From the NCBI RefSeq assembly GCF_004339015.1, contig NZ_SMFQ01000002.1, positions 1,278,713-1,342,712 on the forward strand: DNA of 64,000 bases. Direction: 5' to 3'. Positions 19,081 to 28,262 of this stretch are shown in pieces. Position 1 is the first letter of the stretch; each line of letters begins with the position of its first letter. The notes below the pieces were generated by a model. The model did not search any database, had not been told where the DNA came from, and saw nothing but the letters and a program-made list of their open reading frames with translations. Source of the DNA: Cocleimonas flava. GTDB taxonomy: Bacteria; Pseudomonadota; Gammaproteobacteria; Thiotrichales; Thiotrichaceae. The position numbers and the translations under genes were made by a program.

Positions 19081-20154
19081 TCATAACCATTTTTTTCGTC
19101 TGAAATAGATAAGCAAACCAACACCTACCACGATGAAAATAACCCATAGTATAGGATATGCCAGTCGCCATTGAAGTTCTGGCATGTATTCGAAGTTCAT
19201 TCCATACACGCCTGCTATGAAAGTAAGGGGTATGAATATCGATGCGAATACGGTTAATACCTTCATTACTTCATTCATTTTGTTGCTGATGCTGGTTTGA
19301 TACATATCCATCAAGCCATAAACCATGTCTCTTTGTAGCTCTATGGTTTCTGAAATCCGCAATACATGGTCATACACATCTCTGAAATAGATTTGCGTTT
19401 TTTCTTCAATCAGCGGGCTTTCTACTCTAAGTATAGAATTTAATAATTCTCGTAACGGTGAAACGGATCTACGAATATAAATCAGCTCGCGTTTTATATT
19501 CTGAATACGTTTTAGTGTGTCCGCCCCCGGGTTTAGCAATAATTCTTCTTCTATTGAATCGATAATCTCATCTAACGATTCAAGCAACGCAAAATTCTGG
19601 TCAATAATACTGTCCAGTATTGCATAGGTTAGATAGTCAGGTCCCAGTCCTCTAATTCTATTTTTACTGTTTTGAATGCGTTTTTCTATAGGCTCAAATA
19701 AATTGTCCTTTTTTTCCTTGAAGGTAAACACAAAATTATTGAGTAGCAGAATACTAATTTGCTCATAGATGACGGTTGAATTTTTGTTTTCTAGAAAAAG
19801 CCCCTTCAGAACGATGTATTGATAGTCATCATAGTCTTCAAATTTTGCTCGTTGGTGTGTATTTAGAATATCTTCCAGTACCAATGGGTGAATGTTAAAT
19901 GCTTGGCCAATAGATTCGATGATTTCTATATTTTTTAAACCTTCTACATTTACCCAGGTAACGGAATTCTTATCTTTGAATTTTAAGATGTCATCGATCG
20001 ATTCAACGTCCATAACTTCACCCGAATTTTTGGTGTAATCGATGATAGTAATATGCTGGTCCTGATCATGAATATCACCAATATGGATCAAAGATCCTGG
20101 TGACATGCCGACTTTCTCAGATATGTTGGTTGAATTTTCTATCATTTTTTTCAC
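19081..20154 (-). CDS. corA: CorA-type magnesium/cobalt transporter
   Basis: 357 residues from a GTG start; an ATG three codons further in is also possible. Long cytosolic N-terminal domain with NVEGLKNIEIIESIGQAFNIHPLVLEDIL, then two C-terminal helices with the selectivity motif YGMNF followed by MPEL. The end RRKKWL is typical. It imports Mg2+ (and Co2+) down the membrane potential. It follows DedA and DUF202 genes on the same strand and lies among other Mg2+ and tension-related genes. Confidence 0.94.
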   Translation of the reverse strand: MKKMIENSTNISEKVGMSPGSLIHIGDIHDQDQHITIIDYTKNSGEVMDVESIDDILKFKDKNSVTWVNVEGLKNIEIIESIGQAFNIHPLVLEDILNTHQRAKFEDYDDYQYIVLKGLFLENKNSTVIYEQISILLLNNFVFTFKEKKDNLFEPIEKRIQNSKNRIRGLGPDYLTYAILDSIIDQNFALLESLDEIIDSIEEELLLNPGADTLKRIQNIKRELIYIRRSVSPLRELLNSILRVESPLIEEKTQIYFRDVYDHVLRISETIELQRDMVYGLMDMYQTSISNKMNEVMKVLTVFASIFIPLTFIAGVYGMNFEYMPELQWRLAYPILWVIFIVVGVGLLIYFRRKKWL

Positions 20155-20245
20155 TCACGATTGATGCATCGATATTTATAAAAAGACCATTGTTTCTAGA
20201 CGTGTACATATAACTTTGCGCACCTTGCTGAAGAAAGTATAAAGC

Positions 20246-20815
20246 CTAAACTTTCTTGAGGTTTTTCTTTTCTTTCACTTTATAACGTATCCAGATCAGA
20301 ATACTCACGCTAATCATTCCAATAATAATGAAAATTTCGTATTTTTTGATTTTGCCCATTAAAAGTTCGAGTGTAAAACCAAAATAATAACCGGCAATAC
20401 CAAAGATAATGGCCCAAAGAAGTGCGCCACAGGTATTTAAAAACAAATATTTAAGCGGAGAAATTTTACTCATACCGAGAATAAAGGGCGTAACGGTTCG
20501 CACCCCATAGATAAAACGAAAGCCTAATATGAGTAAGGTCTGGTGTTTATCCATCAGTGTATGCACTCGACCTACTTTGGATTGCCATTTGGGTCTTTTT
20601 TCTAAAAATGCTTTGCCTTTGAAACGACCGATGTAAAAGTAAAGCTGATCGCCGATTAGCGTTCCAATAAAGGCCGCAAGTATCACCAATGGTAAATCGA
20701 GATATCCTCGATGTGCCATGAAACCAGCAATAATCAGGATAGTTTCACCTTCTAGAAAAGTGCCGATAAGTACGCTGATGTATCCATAATCAGTGACTAA
20801 TTGCTGCAAATCCAT
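20246..20815 (-). CDS. DedA/SNARE-associated family membrane protein
   Basis: 189 residues with four or more membrane helices. The family signature is seen as GTFLEGETILIIAGFMAHRGYLDLPLVILAAFIGTLIGDQLYFYIGRFKGKAFLEK, then GFRFIYGVRTVTPFILGMSKI. Such proteins move phospholipids (some are undecaprenyl-phosphate flippases) and keep envelope charge balance. It lies 15 bases after the DUF202 gene and 91 bases before corA on the minus strand, probably one operon. Confidence 0.9.
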   Translation of the reverse strand: MDLQQLVTDYGYISVLIGTFLEGETILIIAGFMAHRGYLDLPLVILAAFIGTLIGDQLYFYIGRFKGKAFLEKRPKWQSKVGRVHTLMDKHQTLLILGFRFIYGVRTVTPFILGMSKISPLKYLFLNTCGALLWAIIFGIAGYYFGFTLELLMGKIKKYEIFIIIGMISVSILIWIRYKVKEKKNLKKV

Positions 20816-20830
20816 TTTAGTGTAAAAAAC

Positions 20831-21163
20831 TCAATTGATAAGCTCGCCGATAATGGTGTGTTTTAATTTGAGTTGTTTGATGATTAAATCATTGTGATGC
20901 ATACGCTTTAACGATCGAATAATCAGATAAGCGCCTAATACAATCAGGGCTATATTTAACACGAGCAGCGGTATCATAAAGTGCAGCGTCTTGAAGAAAT
21001 CATAGTATTTCTCCGTGGCTATCAAGAAACTCATAACAGATAACGGCAGAATCAGTACAGTGATGCCTGTTCGAAGTACAGATAATGACGTACGTTTCTC
21101 CGCCAGCAATAACTGCACTTCAGCAATGACGACAGAATCTTTTACAATCTTTTCCTCAGTCAA
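20831..21163 (-). CDS. DUF202-like small membrane protein
   Basis: 110 residues. The sequence LLLAEKRTSLSVLRTGITVLILPLSVMSF matches the DUF202 pattern (LAxERTxLAWLRTG) and is followed by two further helices and a basic tail. Function unknown. It is the first gene of a likely DUF202-DedA-CorA operon, which suggests a membrane-related role. Confidence 0.72.
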   Translation of the reverse strand: MTEEKIVKDSVVIAEVQLLLAEKRTSLSVLRTGITVLILPLSVMSFLIATEKYYDFFKTLHFMIPLLVLNIALIVLGAYLIIRSLKRMHHNDLIIKQLKLKHTIIGELIN

Positions 21164-21286
21164 TGTTTACCTTCCCTATAGACCCTATTTGGACAAAATA
21201 TAATAGCTTTGACTACTTGCAAATACTATTTAACTTTCATGTTTCTGCCGTAGGTAGTGGCAGTGTTGTATGCATAAATTTATTAT

Positions 21287-21317
21287 AAAAAAACGGCTGT
21301 AAGTAGGGGGGTGTGTT
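21287..21317 (+). repeat. G6 repeat, exact core
   Basis: A run, CGGCTGT, then exact AAGTAGGGGGGTG at 21301-21313 and TGTTTA. It lies between the 3' end of cls and the start of the DUF202 gene, both on the minus strand. Confidence 0.88.
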
Positions 21318-21382
21318 TATCAATAAAATAGTTGTTTATCCGCATCTTTTACAGCTATGTAGACGCCCTAATGAGGGTAAAA

Positions 21383-22831
21383 TTACAACAAAGGGCTGGC
21401 GAGTCTCAGGATGTTCTGCATAAACTTTCTCAAAAATGATCGTTGATTCCATTCTGTAAGCTCAATCTGGTTGGCGCCATCAATATATGTTTGCTGTAAG
21501 GTTCTCAGTTGGCGAGTAAACGATTGGTCGTAAATAAAAAGTGAGACTTCGTAATTCACCCACATACTGCGCATATCGATATTCGCCGTACCAAACATGG
21601 ATAAAGCGTTATCCACTGAAATAGACTTGGTGTGAAGTAATCCCTGATGGTAACGGGCGATCTGAATATTTGCGCCCAATAATTCTTCAAAATAAGATTC
21701 GCTCGCGTGTCGAGTTAAAAACGAATCTACTTTTTCTGGCACCACTAATGTGACATTCACACCTCGCGCGGCAGCACCGCGAAGTGCAACTAATAAGGAA
21801 TCATCTGGAATAAGGTAAGGTGTTGTTAAAACGATTTCTTCTCGTGCTGCGTAAATTAACGCAAGTATCATTTGCAACAGAGCATCGTTGGTTTGACCAG
21901 GTCCCGATGCGATGACTTGCATATTTGAATCGCCACATTGTTTGGCAGCGCTAAAATCAACCGAAGCAATCAGGCTTTGTGCCGATTTATTACGCTCGAC
22001 CACCCAGTCACCCATGACGGTTTCTGCCAATGGGATGACAATAGGTCCCTGCAGACGCACCATTGCATCAACCCATTGACCCACGCCCGAATCTTGTTTG
22101 AAAAACTCAGGGTCAACCATATTCATGCTGCCCGTCCAGGCTGTGATTTCATCAATAATGATGATCTTACGATGCAGTCGTAAGTCCGTCCTACCGACTA
22201 AAGTACGAAATATGCCAACCGGCAGAGCCTTGAGGAGTTTAATTCCGGCATGGTCTAACGCTTTTGCCTGTTCGCTATTCCACCATTTTCCCCCGCCAAT
22301 GTCATCGACAAGAATGTGGCACTTTACACCACGCTCTGCGGCTTTGATTAACGCTAACGCGACCTTGTCTGCATATCCGCCTTCACTCCAGATATAGAAT
22401 TCCATAAAAATATTGCGTTTTGCTTTATCGATATCATCGAGTATGTTTGCGAATACTGAGTGGGCTTCGGGGAATAACTCAAAAGCATTACCAGTCACGG
22501 CATAGGTTGCAGCCATCGAATGCCCAAGTTTGCTCATAGACTGAGCAGCTTCTGGTTGTTTACTCCAGTCAATGAATGTTTCTGGGGAAGTCTTACTTAG
22601 ACTTGAAAACTTCTTTTGATAAGAGCGAACTTGCTGAATGTTATTGCTACGATTAGGCCCAATACGGCGTTCGCCAATTAAGAAGTAAAGCCCAACACCG
22701 ACCACAGGAAAGGTCATGATAAAAGTTATCCATGCAAGAGCAATGCTGGATTTTGGGCGTAACATGACAATATGCACCACTGAGCCGGTGGTAACACCTA
22801 CGTGTAAAATTAGAAGAATATATGACCACAT
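21383..22831 (-). CDS. cls: Cardiolipin synthase
   Basis: 482 residues, normal for ClsA. Two N-terminal membrane helices (IVMLRPKSSIALAWITFIMTFPVVGVGLYFLIGE), then two phospholipase D domains with HKD motifs: LHRKIIIIDEITAWTGSMNM (about residue 220) and LLHTKSISVDNALSMFGTANIDMRS (about residue 400). It condenses phosphatidylglycerol or related lipids into cardiolipin at the inner membrane. Divergent from an MscS gene. Confidence 0.95.
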   Translation of the reverse strand: MWSYILLILHVGVTTGSVVHIVMLRPKSSIALAWITFIMTFPVVGVGLYFLIGERRIGPNRSNNIQQVRSYQKKFSSLSKTSPETFIDWSKQPEAAQSMSKLGHSMAATYAVTGNAFELFPEAHSVFANILDDIDKAKRNIFMEFYIWSEGGYADKVALALIKAAERGVKCHILVDDIGGGKWWNSEQAKALDHAGIKLLKALPVGIFRTLVGRTDLRLHRKIIIIDEITAWTGSMNMVDPEFFKQDSGVGQWVDAMVRLQGPIVIPLAETVMGDWVVERNKSAQSLIASVDFSAAKQCGDSNMQVIASGPGQTNDALLQMILALIYAAREEIVLTTPYLIPDDSLLVALRGAAARGVNVTLVVPEKVDSFLTRHASESYFEELLGANIQIARYHQGLLHTKSISVDNALSMFGTANIDMRSMWVNYEVSLFIYDQSFTRQLRTLQQTYIDGANQIELTEWNQRSFLRKFMQNILRLASPLL

Positions 22832-23038
22832 GATTATAAAGTGTAAGTTTCTCTAAGTTTAATCCAAGCAATGTGCCCCTTTGATTACAATCATAGGGTG
22901 TTCTTTTAGTATTAGCTAGATGATTACCGGGTGATTGATTGGGCGAAAACAGAGATTAAATATTAAATTGGTGCACAGGGACAAAAGCACAATAAATGAA
23001 AACACAGGTTGTTCTTGTATGTAGTTCTCTTATTCTGG

Positions 23039-23067
23039 TTGACAGTTCGTGTACTATTAGGACATAT
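23039..23067 (+). promoter_or_regulatory. Predicted sigma-70 promoter of the MscS gene
   Basis: Perfect -35 TTGACA, 17 bases, ACATAT as a weak -10, about 70 bases before the start codon at 23140. The rest of the 308-base divergent gap between cls and the MscS gene shows nothing else. Confidence 0.45.
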
Positions 23068-23139
23068 CTTCAGGGAAATTATCTCTCGTTTCTGTTTGAT
23101 GATTTGTCTACTTACCTTCAAGAATAAAATGGGTTTTTC

Positions 23140-24198
23140 ATGAATAATCTTATTAGTTTCATTACTCCGTTTATTCCTCTAGTTGCAATGACTGTCTTTG
23201 TCGTTACAGTGCTTTGGGGATCGCACAAAGTGTTTATCTCGCGTCACCCTGAACTTGGAAATGAGAAGTTATTCCCACGACAGCTATTTATGCTGGGTTT
23301 AACCTTTGCAGGGATTTTGGCAATCGCACTGACACTGCCAGTAAAAGAGAGCTCACTAAACCAGATCCTCGCGTTGTTGGGTTTGGTAATCTCGGGAATT
23401 ATTGCTTTCTCATCCAGTACTATCTTCGCAAATCTTATGTCAGGCTTCATGCTGAGAGTGACAAAGCCTTTTAAAACAGGGGATTTTATAGACGTTGGAG
23501 ATCATTTTGGGCGTGTTGTTGAGCGTGGTTTGTTAGATACAGAGATACAAACAGAAAGCCGGGAGTTGGTGGCTATTCCCAATACTTTTATGATTACCCA
23601 TCCTATTTCTGTTACTCACAGTTCGGGAGCCATCGTTTCTACCACTCTTTCACTAGGGTATGACATTCATCATTCAAAAGTTGATGTGATGTTGCTGGAT
23701 GCTGCTGAAAAATGTGGTCTTGAGGATCCGTTTGTGCAAGTGCTTGAGCTCGGCAACTATTCAATTACCTATCGAGTGAGTGGCATCTTGTCTGATGTTA
23801 AGAGCTTGTTGACGGCGCGCTCTAATCTTTGTCGTTATGTATTGGATAGTGTGCATGGAAGCGGCTTTGAGATTATGTCTCCAAGCTTTATGAATCAGCG
23901 AAAAGTGCCCGATGATTTAAAGGTGATTCCTGCTAACGTTATTCAAACGCCTAAAGAAGTTAGTCAGACAGCCGAAAAAGTGGTCTTTGACCTAGCTGAG
24001 AAAGCAGAACAAATTGAAAAAAATAAGCAGCAAATGTTAGAGACAATTGAAGAGTATAAAGAAAAACTCGAAAACTCATCCGACGATGATAAGAAAATCA
24101 TTCAACAGAGTATTGATGATATTCGCGAGCAACTTAAGGTTTTTAAGTCGCTCGAAAATGATTCTGAAGACGAAGAGTCTTCAGATAATAAGGGTTAA
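23140..24198 (+). CDS. MscS-family mechanosensitive channel with coiled-coil tail
   Basis: 352 residues. Three N-terminal helices, the last being ISGIIAFSSSTIFANLMSGFMLRVTKPFKTGDFIDVGDHFGRVVERGLLDTEIQTESRELVAIPN, the MscS pore and beta domain. The C-terminal 90 residues are a charged coiled coil (AEKAEQIEKNKQQMLETIEEYKEKLENSSDDDKK) ending in an acidic tail, which is unusual and may mediate oligomer or partner contacts. Third MscS-family gene of the window. Confidence 0.86.
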   Translation: MNNLISFITPFIPLVAMTVFVVTVLWGSHKVFISRHPELGNEKLFPRQLFMLGLTFAGILAIALTLPVKESSLNQILALLGLVISGIIAFSSSTIFANLMSGFMLRVTKPFKTGDFIDVGDHFGRVVERGLLDTEIQTESRELVAIPNTFMITHPISVTHSSGAIVSTTLSLGYDIHHSKVDVMLLDAAEKCGLEDPFVQVLELGNYSITYRVSGILSDVKSLLTARSNLCRYVLDSVHGSGFEIMSPSFMNQRKVPDDLKVIPANVIQTPKEVSQTAEKVVFDLAEKAEQIEKNKQQMLETIEEYKEKLENSSDDDKKIIQQSIDDIREQLKVFKSLENDSEDEESSDNKG

Positions 24199-24234
24199 CG
24201 ATTTATAAGCGCTGAGCTTTAGCTGCACTTACAA

Positions 24235-25596
24235 CTACAGTAAAAAGATAGTTGCTAGCCCAAGGAAGCTCACAAAACCCACAACATCTGTTGCGGTTGT
24301 CAGTGCTACACCGCCTGCAAGAGCTGGATCTATCCCCGCTTTTTTCATAAGCAGCGGGATCGAAAAGCCAGCTACAGCAGCAACTGCAAGATTGATAACC
24401 ATCGCTGAGCCTAAAACCAGGCTGATTTTAATGTCTTGAAACCATAGATAAGAAATACAGCCAACCACAATCGCCCATACAACACCGCTAATAATTGAGA
24501 TGGTGATTTCTTTATAGGCTAGCCACCGTTGATTCGACGAGCTTATTTTACCCATTGCTAAACCACGAATCATTAACGTCAGTGTTTGTGAGCCAGCGAT
24601 ACCGCCCATGCTGGCAACAATCGGCATAAGAACTGCAAGTGCGACTACTTTTTCCAGCGTGCCTTCAAATAGACCAATCACCCAGGACGCCAAGAAAGCA
24701 GTGGCAAGGTTGATACCCAACCAGAATAAACGTCTTTTTGCGCTCGGTAATACTGGGGAGAACAAATCCTCCTCCTCGTCTAGACCTACCGCACCAAGAA
24801 TCTGGCGATCTGCTTCTTCATCCAGAATCTCAATCATGTCGTCGAGTGTAATACGACCAATTAGCTTATTGCCTTCATCGACAACTGGCATTGAGGTCAG
24901 ATCGTGCTCACGAAAAAGAACGGCTAATTCGTTTTGTGGCATTTCTGGGGGGACTGATAAAGCCTCGGTGTCCATGACATCAGATACGTGCTTGTCTGGA
25001 GAGCTAGTGATTAATTTTGAAAGCGGTAATTCGCCGAGAAACAAGCCTTCACGATCAATCACCATTAGTCCCATGGTGTGCTCTGGAATAGTCTCCTTTT
25101 TTCTCAGGTAGCGTAAGATCGCTTCTAGCGTTACATCAGAACGAATCGCTATGGCATCGGTTTCCATGAGACGCCCGGCAGTATCTTCGTCAAATGCCAG
25201 ACAGGCTTCCAGATTTTGTAGTCCATGAAAATCCAGTGATTGTCTAATCGCATCACCAAATTCATCAGGCAGGGTATCAACGACATCCGCCAAGTCATTG
25301 GTATCCAGATCACTAACCGCATCTACAACTTGTCCGTGATCCAGGTATTTTGCCAACGATACTCTGGCAACATCACCTAGCTCTACAAGTACTTCACCGT
25401 TGAATTCTTCCGGTATGTATTCCCATAATGCACCACGTAATGAGTCAGGTATCGACTCCAGTAAATGCACAATTTCAGACGCTTCCAGATTCAGGAAGGT
25501 ACTGTGTAGCACGTCCTGATTGTTATCCTCTAACGCCTCTAAGACAGTATCTGTAAGGCTTTGGGTGTTGCTGATTAGTGTATTTGCTTCTGTCAT
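24235..25596 (-). CDS. mgtE: Magnesium transporter MgtE
   Basis: 453 residues from the ATG MTEANTLISN (an upstream TTG adds four). MgtE N-domain in the first 130 residues (helical superhelix, PDSLRGALWEYIPEEF), two CBS domains (about 130-260), and five C-terminal helices with VALAVLMPIVASMGGIAGSQTLTLMIRGLA and AGGVALTTATDVVGF, the Mg2+ pore signature. The N and CBS domains sense cytosolic Mg2+. It lies just after the CNNM gene on the same strand and converges with the MscS gene. Confidence 0.94.
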   Translation of the reverse strand: MTEANTLISNTQSLTDTVLEALEDNNQDVLHSTFLNLEASEIVHLLESIPDSLRGALWEYIPEEFNGEVLVELGDVARVSLAKYLDHGQVVDAVSDLDTNDLADVVDTLPDEFGDAIRQSLDFHGLQNLEACLAFDEDTAGRLMETDAIAIRSDVTLEAILRYLRKKETIPEHTMGLMVIDREGLFLGELPLSKLITSSPDKHVSDVMDTEALSVPPEMPQNELAVLFREHDLTSMPVVDEGNKLIGRITLDDMIEILDEEADRQILGAVGLDEEEDLFSPVLPSAKRRLFWLGINLATAFLASWVIGLFEGTLEKVVALAVLMPIVASMGGIAGSQTLTLMIRGLAMGKISSSNQRWLAYKEITISIISGVVWAIVVGCISYLWFQDIKISLVLGSAMVINLAVAAVAGFSIPLLMKKAGIDPALAGGVALTTATDVVGFVSFLGLATIFLL

Positions 25597-25645
25597 GAGG
25601 ATTCCCAATTTGTCACTGTTTTAATTTAATAGGGTGGTTAATATG

Positions 25646-27037
25646 TTACGTACTTACTGATGATTTATCATCTATGTTTACAGCTTCTGGTGTAGCCTCA
25701 TCGGTCTGATTATTCGGGGAAACCAAATCATTGAGCGGGTAAATTTGTACTTTTCCAACGCGATTGCTGTGCACATCCAAAGCCAGAAAGCGCAAATCTG
25801 ATTGTTCAATTTCATCACCAGGTCGTGGCATGCGGCTAAGATGAGTCATGAATAGACCTGTTATGGTATTTGCATCAACCTCATCGGGGAAATTGATATT
25901 CACCACACGCTCAAGATCCATCATCGAAACCAGTCCATCAGTTTCCCAGTGGTCGACAACCCAGCGTGCAGCAGCATCTGGCTCATCAATATCCATTTCA
26001 TCTGCAATCTCGCCAACGATTTCTTCCAGCATATCTTCCATGGTAACCACACCTGAAAAACTGCCATATTCGTCCATAACCAATGCCATGTGGCTGCGTT
26101 TGCCACGCATTGATTCGAGTAAATTAGTAATTGGTTGAGTTTCAGGAACCAGTAATGCCTCTCTAACATTATCTTTGATAATGGTCATTGGGTCTGGATT
26201 GTCTTCATTGGCAATCAGAACATTGTAAAGGTCTTTGACTAATAGAATGCCCACAGGCGTGTCAGGGTCACCATCAAACACAGGAAATCGTGAATGCTGT
26301 GTCTCTCGAATAATTTTAAGGTTTTCTTCCCAGCTTAGCTGCAAGTCCAAACCGTCAACTTCGTTTTGAGGCAACATGATTTGCTCAACAGTATGCGAAT
26401 CAAACTCGAACATATTTTGTAGCATCGCAGCTTTATCAGTGGTCAGGTCGCCGTGTTTTTCGGAGGTATCAATAATACCTCTGATTTCATCATCAGAAAG
26501 CACGTCTGCGTGAGTTGCCTCTTCCACATTGAATAGCGCGAGGATTGAACCAGAAGCTTTATTCAATAACCAGTTAAGCGGATAAGCCAAAAGGTAAAAC
26601 CAGTGCAATGGGTAAGCTGTCCACATAGAAACAGGCTCGGCCTTGCGAATCGCAAAGGTTTTAGGAACTTGTTCTCCCACAACAATATGTAATGATGAGA
26701 AGATCAAAAAACCAAGAATGAAAGAGATTGGGTGCAGCAATTGCTCCGGTACACCGAGGGTATGAAAAACAGGTTCAAGTAATGCCGCAACCACAGGCTC
26801 ACCAACCCAGCCAAGACCCAGAGACGCCATAGTAATGCCTAATTGGCAGGCCGCTAGATAGGATTCCAGATTGTTTTGAATTCGTTGCGTTAACAATGCA
26901 GATTTACTGCCCTGATCAGCAAGCAGATTAATGCGAAAGCTCTTGGCTTTTACCAAGGCAAACTCTGCCGCCACGAAAAATGCATTTATTGCTAACAATA
27001 AAACAATGGTAACGATGCCAAAAATACCATGATCCAT
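25646..27037 (-). CDS. CNNM/CorC-HlyC family membrane protein with CBS domains
   Basis: 463 residues. CNNM transmembrane domain (INAFFVAAEFALVKAKSFRI to about residue 190), CBS pair (about 210-330, with TVEQIMLPQNEVDGLDLQ and HMALVMDEYGSFSGVVTMEDMLEEIVGEIADE), and a C-terminal CorC_HlyC domain. Relatives are called hemolysins by tradition but are linked to Mg2+/Co2+ efflux. 49 bases before mgtE on the same strand, so an Mg2+ operon is likely. The following 319-base gap to the rhodanese gene holds only AT-rich sequence and a 12-base tandem TTGTTAAAAACT at 27200-27223. Confidence 0.9.
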   Translation of the reverse strand: MDHGIFGIVTIVLLLAINAFFVAAEFALVKAKSFRINLLADQGSKSALLTQRIQNNLESYLAACQLGITMASLGLGWVGEPVVAALLEPVFHTLGVPEQLLHPISFILGFLIFSSLHIVVGEQVPKTFAIRKAEPVSMWTAYPLHWFYLLAYPLNWLLNKASGSILALFNVEEATHADVLSDDEIRGIIDTSEKHGDLTTDKAAMLQNMFEFDSHTVEQIMLPQNEVDGLDLQLSWEENLKIIRETQHSRFPVFDGDPDTPVGILLVKDLYNVLIANEDNPDPMTIIKDNVREALLVPETQPITNLLESMRGKRSHMALVMDEYGSFSGVVTMEDMLEEIVGEIADEMDIDEPDAAARWVVDHWETDGLVSMMDLERVVNINFPDEVDANTITGLFMTHLSRMPRPGDEIEQSDLRFLALDVHSNRVGKVQIYPLNDLVSPNNQTDEATPEAVNIDDKSSVST

Positions 27038-27356
27038 AATAAAACCCTGTTTTTTATTCTTTAAAGTGATTTAGACGTAAGGTCTAACAGAAAAGTCACA
27101 TCTATTATTGTTGTTACCAAACTAAATTGCTACACCGAAGCGTTAAATAGTCAATGCCGTTGATCATTTCATAATTGATTGAAAAGTAAGTTGAAAACGT
27201 TGTTAAAAACTTTGTTAAAAACTCTGGTAAATCTTTTTGTAAAAAAATAAAAATAATTGTGACTAACGAATAGATCACTCCGTCTAAGTAATAAGAGATC
27301 GCAATTTGTGATTTCAAATTTTCAAGAAACAAATAACGTACTTAAGGAGTTCGATT

Positions 27357-28109
27357 ATGAAAACAAACATATTTTTATCTGTGTTGACTTTAGCTGCAGT
27401 GTTGAACCTGGCTGTAACTCATGCTGATGAAACAACCGCACCTGCAACAGGTGAAGCTACTGATACTGAAGAAGTTATCTCATCTGATGGTAAAAGTTTA
27501 ATGGCTGAAGGCAAAGATTTGGTAACTGGTGTTGCTGGCGCAGTTAAAGGCGCAGTAAAGAAAACAGTGGGTACTGTTAAAGAGAAAGCCAAACTTAGTG
27601 AATCAACGGCTCCAACACAGGGTCAGGGCGAAGGTGATGACGCTGTACAAGATGTGAAGGCTGTAGAAGTTGAGAAGAAAGTAGAGGCAATGAAGTCATC
27701 TGAAGATGATTCTAAAGATGCAGAAGTGAACCGCACAGTAAGTGACACTTCAATCTACATCTTTTCACAGAACCCTTACATCCAGTCAATTATGGAAAAC
27801 ACTACGCACATTAAATCATCTCGTTTAAAAGAGCTGCTTGAGCGTGGGGATAAAGTAACAATGTTGGATATTCGTCCGAAAAGTGAGTTCGCAAAAACAC
27901 CTGGTATTGAAGGTGTGACATTGAACATACCGCGTAACTTCCTTGAAGTTGAAGCTTATGAAAAGCTACCTAACAAAGATTCTTCTATCATAATTATCAG
28001 CACTAAAGGTATCCGTGGCGGACTTGCAGCACATACATTGCAGAACATGGGTTACACCAATGTGCGTAACTTAATGGATGGCTTGCAAGGCTGGAATAAA
28101 GCTAAGTAA
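27357..28109 (+). CDS. Secreted rhodanese-like protein lacking the catalytic cysteine
   Basis: 250 residues. Signal peptide MKTNIFLSVLTLAAVLNLAVTHA, then a Lys/Glu/Ala-rich flexible region to about 125, then a rhodanese fold: IKSSRLKELLERGDKVTMLDIRPKSEFAKTPGIEGVTLNIPRNF and MGYTNVRNLMDGLQGWNKA. The active-site loop reads STKGIRGG with Ser at about residue 215 where active enzymes have Cys, so sulfurtransferase activity is unlikely. A binding or structural role in the periplasm is inferred. Strong AAGGAG-type ribosome site. Confidence 0.82.
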   Translation: MKTNIFLSVLTLAAVLNLAVTHADETTAPATGEATDTEEVISSDGKSLMAEGKDLVTGVAGAVKGAVKKTVGTVKEKAKLSESTAPTQGQGEGDDAVQDVKAVEVEKKVEAMKSSEDDSKDAEVNRTVSDTSIYIFSQNPYIQSIMENTTHIKSSRLKELLERGDKVTMLDIRPKSEFAKTPGIEGVTLNIPRNFLEVEAYEKLPNKDSSIIIISTKGIRGGLAAHTLQNMGYTNVRNLMDGLQGWNKAK

Positions 28110-28146
28110 GCAGTACAAAGTTAAACCAGAGTTCGTCCGCCATATG

Positions 28147-28178
28147 GCCGCAATAAATTCGTTTATTGCGGCTATTTT
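28147..28178 (+). terminator. Terminator with UUCG tetraloop
   Basis: Perfect 11-base stem GCCGCAATAAA / TTTATTGCGGC closed by TTCG, followed by a T-rich stretch. It separates the rhodanese gene from rimK. Confidence 0.88.
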
Positions 28179-28262
28179 ATTTATTTCTACAGAAATCTAC
28201 TTTCTTCAACTGAGACGAAAGTTTGAGTAGATGAGAAGACAGATAATAAAAGAGTCTTAATC

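Noticed and set aside
24608..25111. Plus-strand frame of 167 codons inside mgtE
   Set aside because: It lies opposite the CBS and pore region of mgtE, is rich in Ser/Arg as expected for antisense, and has no ribosome site or known family.
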